Positions 28,909-40,190 of a DNA stretch of 64,000 bases are shown here, in pieces (the stretch's first letter is position 1; each line of letters begins with the position of its first letter). Made by a program: the position numbers and the translations under genes. Source of the DNA: Fulvia fulva (Eukaryota > Ascomycota > Dothideomycetes > Mycosphaerellales > Mycosphaerellaceae); contig NC_063016.1 of NCBI RefSeq assembly GCF_020509005.1, forward strand, positions 2,294,001 through 2,358,000, written 5' to 3'. The notes under the pieces were generated by a model. That model was not told the origin of the DNA, did not search any database, and worked only from the letters and a program-made list of their open reading frames with translations.

Positions 28909-31900
28909 CTACCTTGCCCGTAACCCTAGTGATGTCCTCCTCTCGATTCCCTTTCTCCCTTCTGTTTCCCCGGCTCTTCTCTCTCTCTCCCTCCTCTCTA
29001 TCCACCTTTCCGTTTCTACTGCTAGGGAGAATTGCTCTAGGTAGTCCTCGTTAAGGATCCATCTTGTCACTCTCCTTATATCTTGTCTGTCCTGGATGAT
29101 GGCCTGGTATTGCCTGTCTCTTGCCTTCGCCCTCCACTGGCTTCTCCCTTTTACCCACTTAGTACAGTTCAGCACCATGTGCTCCGGGTTTTGGGATAGG
29201 TAGCCATAGGGGCAACGTTTGGAATCGTATCCTGGGACTCTTCTTTGGTGCAAGTATGCTCTCAGCCCAATGTGCTCAGAGCGAATCTGGATAGCTATGC
29301 TTGCTTCCGCCCTCTTCAGGTCTTTATAGATAAGGTAGTTATACCTCCCGAAGGTCCTGGCCGCTGGTAGGGCTCCTGGCCTCACCGGTTTTTGGTTCCA
29401 ACGCGTTTCCTATAGGTGACCTGCGATCCTTTCTGCTTGGCTTTGCTTCTTTTTCCCTTTGTCCCCTGTGTTAGCTTGCTCCCTCAAAGCTTCTCTCTGT
29501 TCAAGGGCTGCTAGGATTTCCTGTGATGTTTTTAGGTCTGCTTCCTTCTATGGGATCATGTGTGGCCGGTTGGGTCTTCTCCTCCTCTCCCACTGGGTTC
29601 TTATCCTTTGAGTAGCTGCTTGGATGGTTCCCTGGGCTGGGTATGCTGATGTCTTCTCTGCGTATTGACACCTCATGCCCTGGAGGTACTCCCTGATAGG
29701 GGCTGTACCTGATTCCATTTCCATTGTCCTGTGAGGGGTTGACTTGTATGCCCCTAGTACTCTCTTTAGGCAGGCTGCCTGCGCTCTGTTGAGGGGGTCC
29801 TCAATTCTCTTCGGGATGTGTTTTTCCGCTGCCCAAATTGCTGCTCTATATAGCATTGCGGGCTTGACAATGGCCTTGTACATAGTCTAGGCCTTTGTGA
29901 AGGTCGCCCCCCAGGTTGACGCAGTGAGTCTCTCGATTGATTGTCTGTTAGTGTCCGCTCTCGCTTACGCCTTCTTCACTTGTGGTCCCTAGCTGAGTTT
30001 CGGGTCTAGCCATATCCCAAGGACTCTGAGTTCCCTTATAGGATGGGTCTCGAACCCCTAGATTTTTACTAGTGCTGCCAAGTTGTGTTTTGTCTTTGCC
30101 TTACTAAAATGGATAAGTTGGTACTTGTCCGGTACGAATTTTGCCCTATGCTCTCTTGCCCACTTTTCGCATTGTCTATGTCTCTCCTCTAGGAGTGCGC
30201 AGTTTTCCTCTGTGGACCCCGACCACGCTAGGATATTTGTGTCATCCACGAACCCCGATGCTAAGGTGTTTGCTGTTTCTAGGAGTGGGGTCAGGTCGGC
30301 TATAAAGAGGAGGAACAGAATTGGGGAGAGTGTAGAGCCCTGTGGGATGCCCGTGTTCGCAATTGGGGTCTACGGGGCTTTGAAGGACCCTAGGAGGATC
30401 TGGGTTGTTCTGTCCTTAAGGAATGACTGCACAAAGTGTACTATCCAGGCTAGGATACTTTTCATTCTAAGGATGTGTAGGAGCCTTGCGTGGGACACAT
30501 TGTCGAAAGCCCCTAATATATCTAGTGAAAGCAGTGAGGCTACCTTGTTGTTGCCATAGTGCCAGATGTGTCTGATTTGCTCTGTGATCAGTTCGACTGC
30601 TATGAGGGTAGATCTCTTTTGTCTCCCCCCCATTTGCGTTGCCGGGAGGAGGTTGTGTTCTTCTACTATTCCGGTGAGCCTTATAGCCACGACCTTCTCT
30701 AGGAGCTTCCCTAGTGTGTTCAGCAACGCAATTGGTCTGTATGACTTCAACTTGGTATAGTCTTCCTTTTAGGGTTTCCTTAGGACGCAAGTCAGTGATT
30801 GCCTAAAGGCCTTTAGGCAATACCCCTGCTTCATACACTAGGTAAAGATTGGCGCAAGCACTGGAGTGATAAGGCTGCTGCTAGCTTTTAGGTAACAGTT
30901 AGGGATCTTGTCTAGGCCTAGGGCTTTGTTGCCCTTCAGTTTCTTGATAATGTTTCCGATCTCTATAGCAGATACTTGCTAGTTAGCCTCCCTTGGCGGA
31001 GGAATGTGTGTCCCTAGGATGTTACTTAGGTCTGCCTCTACCTAAGTCCCGAAGAAGTGGTCTGCGAATGCTTTCGCTTTCCCTATCGGAGTGGTTTGCG
31101 TTTCCCCGTCTTGGTCCTCTATTGAGGGAAACTAGGGCGGGGAGTTTCGTTCCTCGTCTGGTTTCCTAGCCCATTCTACTAGTCTCCAGATTTGTTCCGG
31201 GTGTTCTGTGATCATCCCTACAGTTGACCTCTACTCCTGCGTCTTGTCTCTTCTGATCTGCGCCTTCTTTGCTTTACACGCGTTGTTATAGGCTTCCCAG
31301 TTTGCTTGGGTGCGTCGTTGCTCCCATCTCCTTCTTGCTCTCCTTGCCTCCTCGACTTTGGCTATGCACTCTAGTGTCCAGTATGGCTTCTGGTATAGCG
31401 ACCATCTCTTCTCAGGTATATGGGCCTGGGCTGCCCTTTGCATAGCTTCTATCAGCTGCTCCACTGCTTGGTCAATCCCCTCCGTTGTGTGTATGTTGTC
31501 AATGTTCACCTGTTCTAGTTCGCCTTCTAGCCGCTGCTGTACTAGTGTCTACTCGGCCTGCTTCTAGCAGAGCCTCCTCTCAGGTTCCCTCTCCTCCTTA
31601 ACTATGAGTTGGATGTCGGTTTGGATTGGATAGTGGTCTGATAAGGACTCTAGTTGGTCATTAACTGTGCAGCTTTCTACCCGTCGTGTTAAGGCGTAGG
31701 ACATGAAGCATAGGTCTAGCGTGCTAGAACTGTTGTTTCTAGCCCAAGTTTCTGTTCCCTTTAGCGTGATCAAGTCCATTCGGGCTGTTTCCATCTGACC
31801 AATGAGCCTCCCTGCTAAGAAGTGGTGTGCTAGGGTGAAGTCCGATCCCTACTTTAGGTGGTGGAGGTTGAAATCTCCTATCACGATGTTGTGGTTTTGT

Positions 31901-32310
31901 TGGTTTATTGCTTCCGGGAGCCTTCCTAGCGTGTGTAGTTGTGTGCTGCTTCTGGACTCTAGAGGTGGGTTGTATACGCTATAGATCAGGACTTGGCCTT
32001 GAGTTGTTTTGAGCTGCACTGTGGTGATATCCCTGTCGGTTCTCGGCCAGGCCTGCCAGTCCTCTGCTAGTACCTTCTTACTGACATAGATACAAGTTCG
32101 TGGGACTCCCTCGGTTCTGTTTATTACTACGTGGTATCTCGGGTCTCGCACAGTTGATAGAATCCTAGAGTATGGGTTGATCTATGGTTCCTGTATTGCT
32201 ATAATGTGGTGTTCCTCCGGGTCTAAGGCTTGTAGAAAGCTCCTTTGGACCTTGTCTTTGCTTCTGTTCACATTATACTGAATGATTGATAGTCTGTTAG
32301 TGTGAGGCAT
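28909..32310 (-). pseudogene. LINE B ORF2: endonuclease, reverse transcriptase, Cys/His C-terminus
   Basis: From the ATG at 32310 one frame runs for about 1130 codons without an indel, broken only by about fifteen TAG/TAA codons at Trp/Gln positions. Endonuclease: RLSIIQYNVNRSKDKVQ at the N-terminus, VIGDFNLHH near 31850-31880, and LESLSDHYPIQ near 31640-31670 (the SDH motif). Reverse transcriptase: GLDKIPN near 30920, SYRPIALLNTLGKLLEKVVA at 30690-30750, LSLDILGAFDNVSH near 30490-30540, and IPQGSTLSPILFLLFIADL near 30300-30350. The catalytic FVDD at 30241-30252 is intact. C-terminus: SEHIGLRAYLHQRRVPG...C...PEHMVLNC near 29170-29290, the Tad Cys/His motif. Such proteins nick the target and prime cDNA from it. 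Few repairs separate this copy from an open frame, but as it stands it cannot be translated through. Confidence 0.92.
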
Positions 32311-32345
32311 CAGGACATGTTTGTGTCTAGGTCCGTTTAGTCTTA

Positions 32346-33602
32346 CTATTGGTCTTGCTGTTGGTTTTCCCGTCCCTCCTCCTGTTCTTCCCTTTGGGGT
32401 TGGCTCCCTATCATTTGGTTGATTCTCATTTGTCCATTGCTCTGCGCTGCCTTGTACAAGAACGTTGGTCTCCCTATTGCTGGCACTATTTGTGGCTCCT
32501 CTTGTGGCCGGGGTCTCTTATTCGGGTGGGTGGTTCTCTCTAGTTGTTTCTGTTCACCTACTAGGAACCTGGTTGGTGTTGTTACCCTTGCTTCCCGCGC
32601 TCTCCACTGGGCTGATAGTCTAACTGGGCATTGGTTTGACCATGCCGGGTGTTTTCTCCCACATGCTGCGCATCTTGTGTCCTCCTTCCGTTTTTGGCAC
32701 TCTTGGGTCGCGTGATCACCAGCACAGTGTGAGTAGACTGGTGTGGCTTTGCTACACTTTGGGGCAATATGTCCGTACTGTTGACAGTTGAAACATTGAA
32801 GGATTCTGTGGTTGCTCTGATAGATTTCTACATCCAGCCTCTCAAAGTCCCAGTACAACCCTTAGTCTAAGACCTTGTTCGCTTGCTCTGGTGTTGCAAC
32901 CCATAAGATCAGCGAGGAGGCCCTCTTGCCCTCCTCTATCTTCTTCTTGACCCACGCTGTCTTTGTGATCTGTAGTCCTGGTGCTGTTACCTGGTTTTGC
33001 CTCTGGAGGTTTGGTGTATCCCTTTGTGTATCAAAGGTTCGTGGGACCCTATGCGCAATTACTATGTACTGTTGATGGGAGACTTTCGCTGTGCTCCCGA
33101 TCTTTAGTGTCCACTCCTTGTTTATTTCGAGGGCCTTCTTGTCCTGTACGTGTGCTATAAACAGCTTGACCCCTTTGTTGTCTGCCCTTGCCCCTACTAT
33201 TCCCTTTACTCCGATCTTCTCGACTATCTCCCTCCCGGTCATCTTTCCTATCTCTTCCTTCTCTTTCTGGTCCGTAATATAGACTCGTAGTACTGTGCTT
33301 TGAGGGGGGGTGGGTTGGCTCGCGATTGTTGCCTAGGTCGTTAGGCCCTAGGTCTGTCTCGGGTCTCTTTGAGGGTTGTTTCTTGCGTTTCGTGTTGCTG
33401 CCTCGATTGCCATGTTGATCGTAGTGCTTGTTTGTCGTTTGAGCGCCTTCAGTCCCCCGAGCAGTTCGCTCATTACTCCTTTCAGTGCTCTCTCCGGAAA
33501 CCTCCCTTCTTCTGCCGCTACCATCTCTTCCGCCTTCTTGCAGAGCGTCCTCCACTCGTCTCCCCCTTGCTCTTGGTCGTCTACTGCCGTCGTCGTCGCC
33601 AT
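32346..33602 (-). pseudogene. LINE B ORF1: nucleic-acid-binding gag-like protein
   Basis: The start ATG at 33602 (MATTTAVDDQEQGGDEWRTL) opens a single frame to 32346, about 418 codons, with only a few stops. The N-terminal part is helical and charged (KKAEEMVAAEEGRFPERALK); the middle part lies at 32862-33242 (MTGREIVEKIGVKGIVGARA). Then two or three zinc knuckles follow: CFNCQQYGHIAPKC near 32735-32785, a damaged second one, and CAACGRKHPAWSNQC near 32615-32665. The tail is Gln/Glu/Arg-rich. Tad-type ORF1 proteins coat the element RNA. Its last codon is 36 bp from the ORF2 start, so the two ORFs are adjacent. Confidence 0.88.
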
Positions 33603-33697
33603 TTTTCAATCCGTTGTACTTAAGTATATCGGTTATACTATATGTCCTAGATAAGTAGGAAGTAGAAGTCTGTTATAACATTGGTATCTATTATATA

Positions 33698-34711
33698 CTA
33701 CTATAGAGTGTTATAGTAGTTAGTAGTATTATATACTAACTACTATATATTGTCTTAAGTCACGTGATCTGTTACGTACTCGATTTGCCGGTCCTTTTAG
33801 TTATATATTACTAACTCGCGGTATTACGGCTAGTATAGTTCTTATCTAAGGAGCTTTTAGTAAGCGTCTCGAGGTTATTAGATATACGGCTACTAAGCCT
33901 ATTCTTCTACCCCCTCGGTCTATACTATATCTTACTCGTAATAAGCGATATATAGATCGTAGTATTATTTAGGCTCTTTAGCCGGGTCCGCTATTACGAT
34001 ATTCTTAATAGAGGTCGTATACCCTACTATTAGGCGTAATAGGTTATAGAACGTAGTCTTATCGAAGAGGATGTCCTTAACTCGTATAACCCTATCTTTT
34101 AATAGGTTATATACGCGGTAGATATTAGTAGAGTCGTATCCTATAAGGTAGCCTATAAGCGCTCTCTCTTAGAGTTTCTTACTCTTACTAGGCTAATCTA
34201 GTCTATAGATAAACACGTATATAAGGGAGCTATATACTACTATATAACCTACGTTCGGAATTCGTCCTATTACTAATTTAAATAGGGTCTTCTAGCCCTT
34301 TAACTAGATAGAGAATCGCTAGAGGATATATACCGCTACTATAGTATATTCTAGCTAAAGCTTTTCCGGTAATCGTACGTAGATATAAATAGTTCTACTT
34401 ATAGTAATAATTAGAGCTCTAGCTCTTTCTACTAGGTCCTATGTAGGCGCGTATTCCGCGGTTATATACTATTTAATCTTGTTATTATTAATAACTAAGC
34501 AAAACACCTTCCTAATAGCGGGCTCGTTATTACTATAAAAGTATACGAACCTACGACTAATAAAGTTAATAAAACTTAGTAGGCTATTAAAGTAAGCTAA
34601 TACCGATTACTAATCCCTATTCTTAATAGTAAACTAGAAGTGTCTATAGGTATCTAGATTATAGAAGTAGACGAGGTACCTATTACCGTTATAGGCGATA
34701 TTATAGGCGAT
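33698..34711 (-). pseudogene. Copia-2 integrase part
   Basis: This continues Copia-2 to the right of LINE B, matching Copia-1 9935-10935. It holds the post-core block and the region of the second and third catalytic acids (about 34420-34560). It ends in TTATAGGCGATA, after which TTATAGGCGAT is repeated at the edge of Gypsy A. Heavily RIP-mutated. Confidence 0.8.
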
Positions 34712-34909
34712 TGTTACGGGCGAGAGTGCTAAAATAGGGTCGGGCAAAGACATATATAGTTACGCGAGCTATCTAAGAGAGCGCGAGAAGCGCGAGAAGA
34801 TAAAGTCGCGCAAATCGAGCTAGCGGGTACTAGTAGCCGCTAGCGCGCGGGCGTACGGCCGACGATACTATATTATAAGGCAGTTTGTAAAAAGAGCTGT
34901 CTCGTAATA
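34712..34909 (-). repeat. 3' LTR of Gypsy A
   Basis: 198 bp from TGTTACGGG to CTCGTAATA (CA changed to TA at the end). The neighbouring minus-strand purine run AGGAGGGGCGGGTAC (34910-34925) is a good polypurine tract, which fixes the inner edge. Rich in CpG (for example CTAGCGCGCGGGCG). Confidence 0.7.
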
Positions 34910-35049
34910 GTACCCGCCCCTCCTCGAATAAGGAGCTTTTACGACGTTTCTACGTTTAATACTCGGAGCGTATAGGGGGCTATCGCTAGTACTAATGCCG
35001 GTACTAGTTTCGAGAGCTTTATTAAGGAAGCTATAGTCATGCCGCGTTT

Positions 35050-36650
35050 ATATATACGGTCCGAGGATTAGCGCTAGCCCGTATTAAGTTACTAGCTAAT
35101 CGAGTCCGTCGAAGATAGGCTTAGGTTTATCTAGGTATCGCTAGTAGAACGCGATCGCGAGTTCTTTATATCTAGGTAGTACGGCTAACTACTTAGCCTA
35201 GCTCCGCGTACGATCCTTCTAAATAACTATATACTATATATCGTTATACCTAATCTTGGAATCTAATAGATCCTCTACTTTATATTCCTCTAATACCTAG
35301 CCTTCGCGTTCGACGATTACGGGCGCTAGTAGTAGTTTACGTTATCTAGGCATCCCTTCGGTTACTACGTAGCGTAACTTACTCGTATAGAACACGTTAT
35401 AAACTTGTATCCTATCGCTAAGTTCGAGTTTATACGAGCGTCTACCTACGGCCTTAACGACTCGAAACGGCCTAAGGAACTTATAATCGAGTTTCCGACC
35501 TAGGCGTATAGTCCTAATATCATAGGTATCTAGTAGAACTATATCGTTAGGCTAGTAGGTAGGTACTAGCGCTCGCCGAGTATTTACGGCTTCGGCCGTT
35601 CGTACTTACGTAAAAGTATATACGTCGCGTAGCTCGTCTAGGCGGTCGCGGCGTATAGACTCGAGGACCCGCCGTATTTATACTTGAGTGTCTTATATAT
35701 TATTAACTAACGCGTTAGCGGCCTCGACGTTAGGTACTTCCCGAGCTATAACTTATAGTTTAGCTAGGCTACTAAACTCTATCCGCGGGTAGCGGCTAGA
35801 GTCGGCGAAGAATAGAGTCATTCCGGTACTTATAGACTCGTAATTATTAAGGGCGAACTCGGCGTTAGGTAGTAACTCGACCTAGTTATCTTACTAATAG
35901 TTAGTATAGGCGCGGATATACTATTTAAGTACTTAGTTCGTACGTTCTAATTGCCTATCCGTATCTAGATAGAAGGCTATAGAAAGATTTTAGTAGATAC
36001 TAAGCCTTACGTAGAGTCTACGGAAGAGCGTACTAACGAATTATATACCTCTATCGCTTACGACTATCTCCGGTAGGCCGTATACGGGGAATATATACTA
36101 ATAGAATAAGGTAGCGGCGTGCTTAGCGTTTAAGTAATTAGTAGGGAGTAGCCGTACGCGTTTAGTTAGTATATTAGTAACTATTATAATATATTTATAG
36201 ATTAGTCTAGTATCGGGATCTTGACTAGCGGGTAGGTCGACGATAAAGTCTACTACAATATACTTCTATTCGTAACCGGGCGTATAGTATAGAGATAGGG
36301 TGCCTTACTTTATTAGTCTTAATAGAGTCGAGCGCCTATATATTAGGTAGTATCGTACGTATCTTACGACGTGACTTACTATACTAGGCTAGAAGAGATT
36401 TTGCCTCTATAGTAGATTAAAAGTCCTTACTATACCTTAGTAGCTAGCTACTCTACTATTATAGTATTTGCGTACTATCCGGGTACGGAGGTTCTAAAAG
36501 GCTAGGATATATAAGGCTTTATCGACGTATAGTCGATCCGCGATAATTTTATAATCTAACGCGGCGATCTTCTATTACTATAGCTATACGTTAGCGATCC
36601 CCTACTAGAGATCGGAGCTTAGTTTAAGTATACGTGTCGTTATAGACCGG
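35050..36650 (-). pseudogene. Gypsy A integrase and C-terminal region
   Basis: Minus-strand reading gives YIVVDFIVDLP near 36210-36245 (first catalytic Asp), then YIIIVTNILTKRVRLLPT. FPVYGLPEIVVSDRGI*F near 36030-36090 carries the second Asp, intact. The Glu region near 35930-35990 is degraded. RRSYKLELSDRI*VYNVF near 35390-35440 is a typical SH3-like tail of Gypsy integrases. Upstream, around 36300-36600, is the His/Cys zinc-binding part. Whether a chromodomain follows, near 35250, I cannot tell. Confidence 0.75.
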
Positions 36651-36799
36651 CTATTATATAGATAGATAGATAGATTTGTTATTCCTCTATTCTAGGACCC
36701 TACTCGGCCTATATAGGTAAATATCTATTATTATATATAAAGGGAAACCCGAATAGGTGAAAACCCTTCCCGTACCGACTTCTCCTTATCTAGATTAGC

Positions 36800-39700
36800 T
36801 TTCCCTCTAAACGTACGTAGTCTATATCACTACCCCGTTAGCCCCTACTCCTAGCCGGTCTCGTCGCGCTACGCCGTGTCCTCTCTTCCTATACTACTCC
36901 TACTAGGCGGTACTGTTCTAGCCAGTCCTTCTCTAGTATCTAGTTCGTAATACGCCGTAGGTCCTTAACGTTATTAAGAAGTGCCCTAATCGTCCGGTTC
37001 CTCGCCTTTACTATCTACTCCCCCCTTCCTAGCGACTACCTCGGATAGACGAGGAGTACGTACCGTACGTTCTAGGAGTAATAGCCGTAGGGGCAGCTAG
37101 TATTCGTATATTCTAGAACCTTCCTCTATAATAGGTACCCCTAGAGGCCGATATGTTTGCTTCGTAGTTAGGTTGCTATACTACTCTATACCCTCGTAAG
37201 GCGGTAGTAGATAAGCTTTAGGGGGTACTTAACCGCGGATTTCGTAGCTAACTATTCCTTAGGTTATCCCGCTAGATAAGGGCGTCTACTATACCCTACA
37301 CCCTAGTTGTTCTACCTCTCTTTCTAGAGTTACTCTATAAACGATTTCTTACCTTCCTATTATATTACTAGCTATTCGTCCCTTACCCGGTAGTTCGGCT
37401 CGTTTCCGGGTCGAATGTCCTTATACGCTAGTACTAATTCACGGGCCCTTACGACTGTACTAGCGATAACCTTCTATACTAGGTATAGTACCGACTTGCC
37501 TAAGTAGGAGGTCCGTAGTCCCTAGATATATAGGTCGATCGGCGGTATAGCGGTCTCGTACTTAAGTATCCTTATTAGTATCGACTTATATACCCCGGTA
37601 ACCTTCCTTAGGCATTAGTTTTAGATCTTCGCTAGCGGCGCGACGAGTCCCTTTAATAGGTAGGCCCTCTCGCCTAAGGACTATACTTAGCTACTATAGG
37701 TAAGGACTAGCCGTATAATAGCCGTATATAGAAGTCGTAACTACCGAAAGTCCGCCCCCTATATAGACGTAGTGAGCCTCTAGTATAATACTATATTCTA
37801 TTTAGCTTTCCGTAATATTATCTATACGTGCTTCCTCTACCGTAGCGCCGGGTCTACCTATAGTCCGAGGATCCTAAGCTAATTTACCGGGTTAGTCGTA
37901 TACCTATATATCTAGATAGAAGCTTATATATTATAGAACCGTAGCCGGCGCGTAAAGTGTATTAGATTGTACTTTTCTAGGGTAAACCGAGCCCCGTACC
38001 TCCTAGCCTAGTCCTCGTAGATCTTGTGCTTCTCTTCTAGTAGCCTATAGTTCTCCTTAGTCGAGGAAGACTACGCTAGGATGTTCGTGTCGTCTACGAA
38101 GCCGCTCGTAGCGGTGTTCTAGGATTCTAGGGCTAGGAGTAGCGTCGCTATAAAGAAGAGGAATAGAATAGGTACTAGTATTAAGCCTTACGAGATTCTA
38201 GTATAGACTACTTAAAATAGGCTTTTATACTAACCGACTAGGATCGACGTGCTACGGTTTTAGAGGTAGGACCGTACGAAGTTAACAAGCTACTTAGGGA
38301 GTCCTTTCGACCTTAGGATATAGAGTAGCCGCGGGTATAACACGTAGTCGAAGGCTCCCGATATATCTAGACTAAGTAAGGATGCTACCTTGTCCCTATT
38401 CCTATACTAGATAGCCTTTACCTAAGAGGTGATAAGTTCTATCGCGGATAGTATCGACCGCTATAGCCGCGCACCTATCTAGGTGTCCGGGAGTAGGGAG
38501 TACTCCTCTACCGCCTCGGAGAGTCTCGTTATAACTAGCTTCTTAAGCGCCTTCCTAAGAGTATTAAGGAGCGTAATTAGGCGGTACGACTTTACCTACG
38601 TATAGTCTTCCTTCTACGGCTTACGTAGGACCCCTATCGTCGATTGTTTAAATGCCGTTAGGTAGTATCCGGTCTATAGGTAGGCGTTAAAGATTGCTAT
38701 AACTACTAGGGCTAGTTAATCTCTACACTTCTTTAGTAGCTCGTTTAGGATCCTATCCGGCCCCGGGGCTTTCTTCGCCGGCAACTTCCTTAGTATAGCG
38801 GCAACTTCTCCCTCGGACACCTCCTATTAGACCGCGATACTAGGGGCTAGGGGAGTAGAGCTATTTATATCGCTTAGATTAGCCTCGACTAGGGGCGGGA
38901 AGAACTTACTAGCTAGTAGACGCGCCTTAGCCTCGGGGTCGCTAACCGGGCTACTAGGCGATTATAGCGCTAGGATAGAGAAGGAGGGGCCCTATATAGG
39001 GTCCTATCGGGCCCATTTCGCTAGCTTCTACATCCTCGCTAGCTTGTCGGCGATTTCTTCTACTATAGCTCTCTAGCCGACTACTTTCTCCCTCCGTATT
39101 GTAGCTTTTATCTATTAGTATACCTCCCTATATACGTTCTAGGCCTCCTTGCTATAGCTACTCGTCTATACCCGGCGGGCTCTCCTTACTTCTCTTACTG
39201 CCGTAGTATACTTTAGCGTCTAGTATAGTTTAGACTATATCGTTAGTTAGGTAAGCGGGACGTAGAGTAAGGTCGCTTTTCCTAATTCGTCTATTAACCC
39301 TTAGACTACCTCGTCTATCTCGTCTTTACTATTATATTACTACTACGCGATCTAGACTAGCCTCTCGGAGTCGTCGAGGTATACCTAGATATTAGGCTAG
39401 GGGGCCTTTCCCTAGTTTAGCTTAGGGGTTCTCGCTAGTATATATTATATCTATATCGTAATAGAGGTCCTAACTAGTATATAGTCTAACGACGCCTCGA
39501 GTTTATGTTCGATCCTATAGTAGGTTACCGTATAGTAGTAGCTATCCGAGATCTAGGAGAGGTCGATCGTGCCTTAGAGTCCCCCTCTCTTCTAGGTGCC
39601 TAGGTCCTTCGGGGTATTAAGGGCAATTACGTTACTCGCTATCAAGTCGATTACTTCGTCGGCTATAGGGTACGGCTATATAAGGCTTTCCTAGGAAGGG

Positions 39701-40190
39701 TAGTATATATTAAAGTCTCCTACTACGATATAGTAGCCTTGTCTCTTAAGCGTACTATCTAGGTGTCTATAGACCCTAAGGTCGCGGCTAGACCTCGAGG
39801 CTAGCGGTTGTATATATATGTTGTATATCTAAGTGCTACCTACGTAGAGGGAGGTAATATCTCCCCCGCCTTCTTCGTCTACGTAGTACACTACCTCCTA
39901 TTCGGATTCTAGTATGTCCTTACTAATATAGAAGCACGTACGGGGTCTACCGTCGCTTCGTAGGTATATCGTATAGTCTAGTAACTTGTAGGCCGTTAGT
40001 CTCTTATAGTACGGGTTAATCTATAGCTCCTAGATTACTAGGACGTAGTAGACGTACGGGTCCGCCTCGTATAGGAAATGGTTCTATACTATATCCTTAC
40101 TATAGTTAACGTTGTACTAGATAATACTAAGCGTGTCGAGGCTAGTTATCGTTATCGACAATCATTTCCTCTATAATGTCCTATATCCTA
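36800..40190 (-). pseudogene. LINE C ORF2 (endonuclease, reverse transcriptase)
   Basis: Catalytic FVDD at 38089-38100, encoded GTA GAC GAC, intact. The LLSLD-type block and the GS-L-PILF block lie near 38160-38400. The endonuclease occupies about 39280-40150, including the GDFNI block near 39715 and DIT-type motifs near 39850. The C-terminal Cys/His region is near 37060-37150. Stops at Trp/Gln codons throughout. Confidence 0.82.

Larger units (their letters stand above)
28705..33682 (-). mobile_element. Tad-like LINE B, full length, lightly RIP-mutated
   Basis: A 4978-bp LINE inserted in Copia-2. The 3' end is at the left with a (TAGA)n tail (28704-28720), ORF2 occupies 28909-32310, ORF1 32346-33602, and about 80 bp of 5' UTR lie to 33682. 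TpG and CpA are common, unlike both flanks. It is the best-preserved element in the window, damaged only by stop codons. Confidence 0.95.
25146..34711 (-). mobile_element. Copia-2, RIP-saturated, 5' part missing
   Basis: A second copy of the Copia family, collinear with Copia-1 from its 3' LTR through RNase H, reverse transcriptase and part of the integrase, where it stops at Gypsy A (34712). It is interrupted by LINE B at 28690-33697. Compared with Copia-1, nearly every CpA/TpG is TpA. The gag and 5' LTR are not found in the window. Its LTR carries a nested solo LTR. Confidence 0.9.
34712..36656 (-). mobile_element. Gypsy A LTR retrotransposon, 3' part
   Basis: An LTR at the left (34712-34909), then integrase-containing pol reading leftward. 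It is cut at 36656 by the 3' tail of LINE C. No matching 5' part is found to the right. RIP-saturated. Confidence 0.8.

Noticed and set aside
30083..30559. 158-codon plus-strand ORF
   Set aside because: Antisense of the LINE B reverse transcriptase, whose frame carries the conserved motifs.
33049..33609. 186-codon charged minus-strand ORF
   Set aside because: Overlaps LINE B ORF1 in another frame. The frame starting at 33602 continues into the zinc knuckles and is the real one.
28704..36677. CRISPR array or centromeric satellite from the GATA repeats
   Set aside because: Short tetranucleotide tails at LINE 3' ends, with no spacers and no higher-order array.
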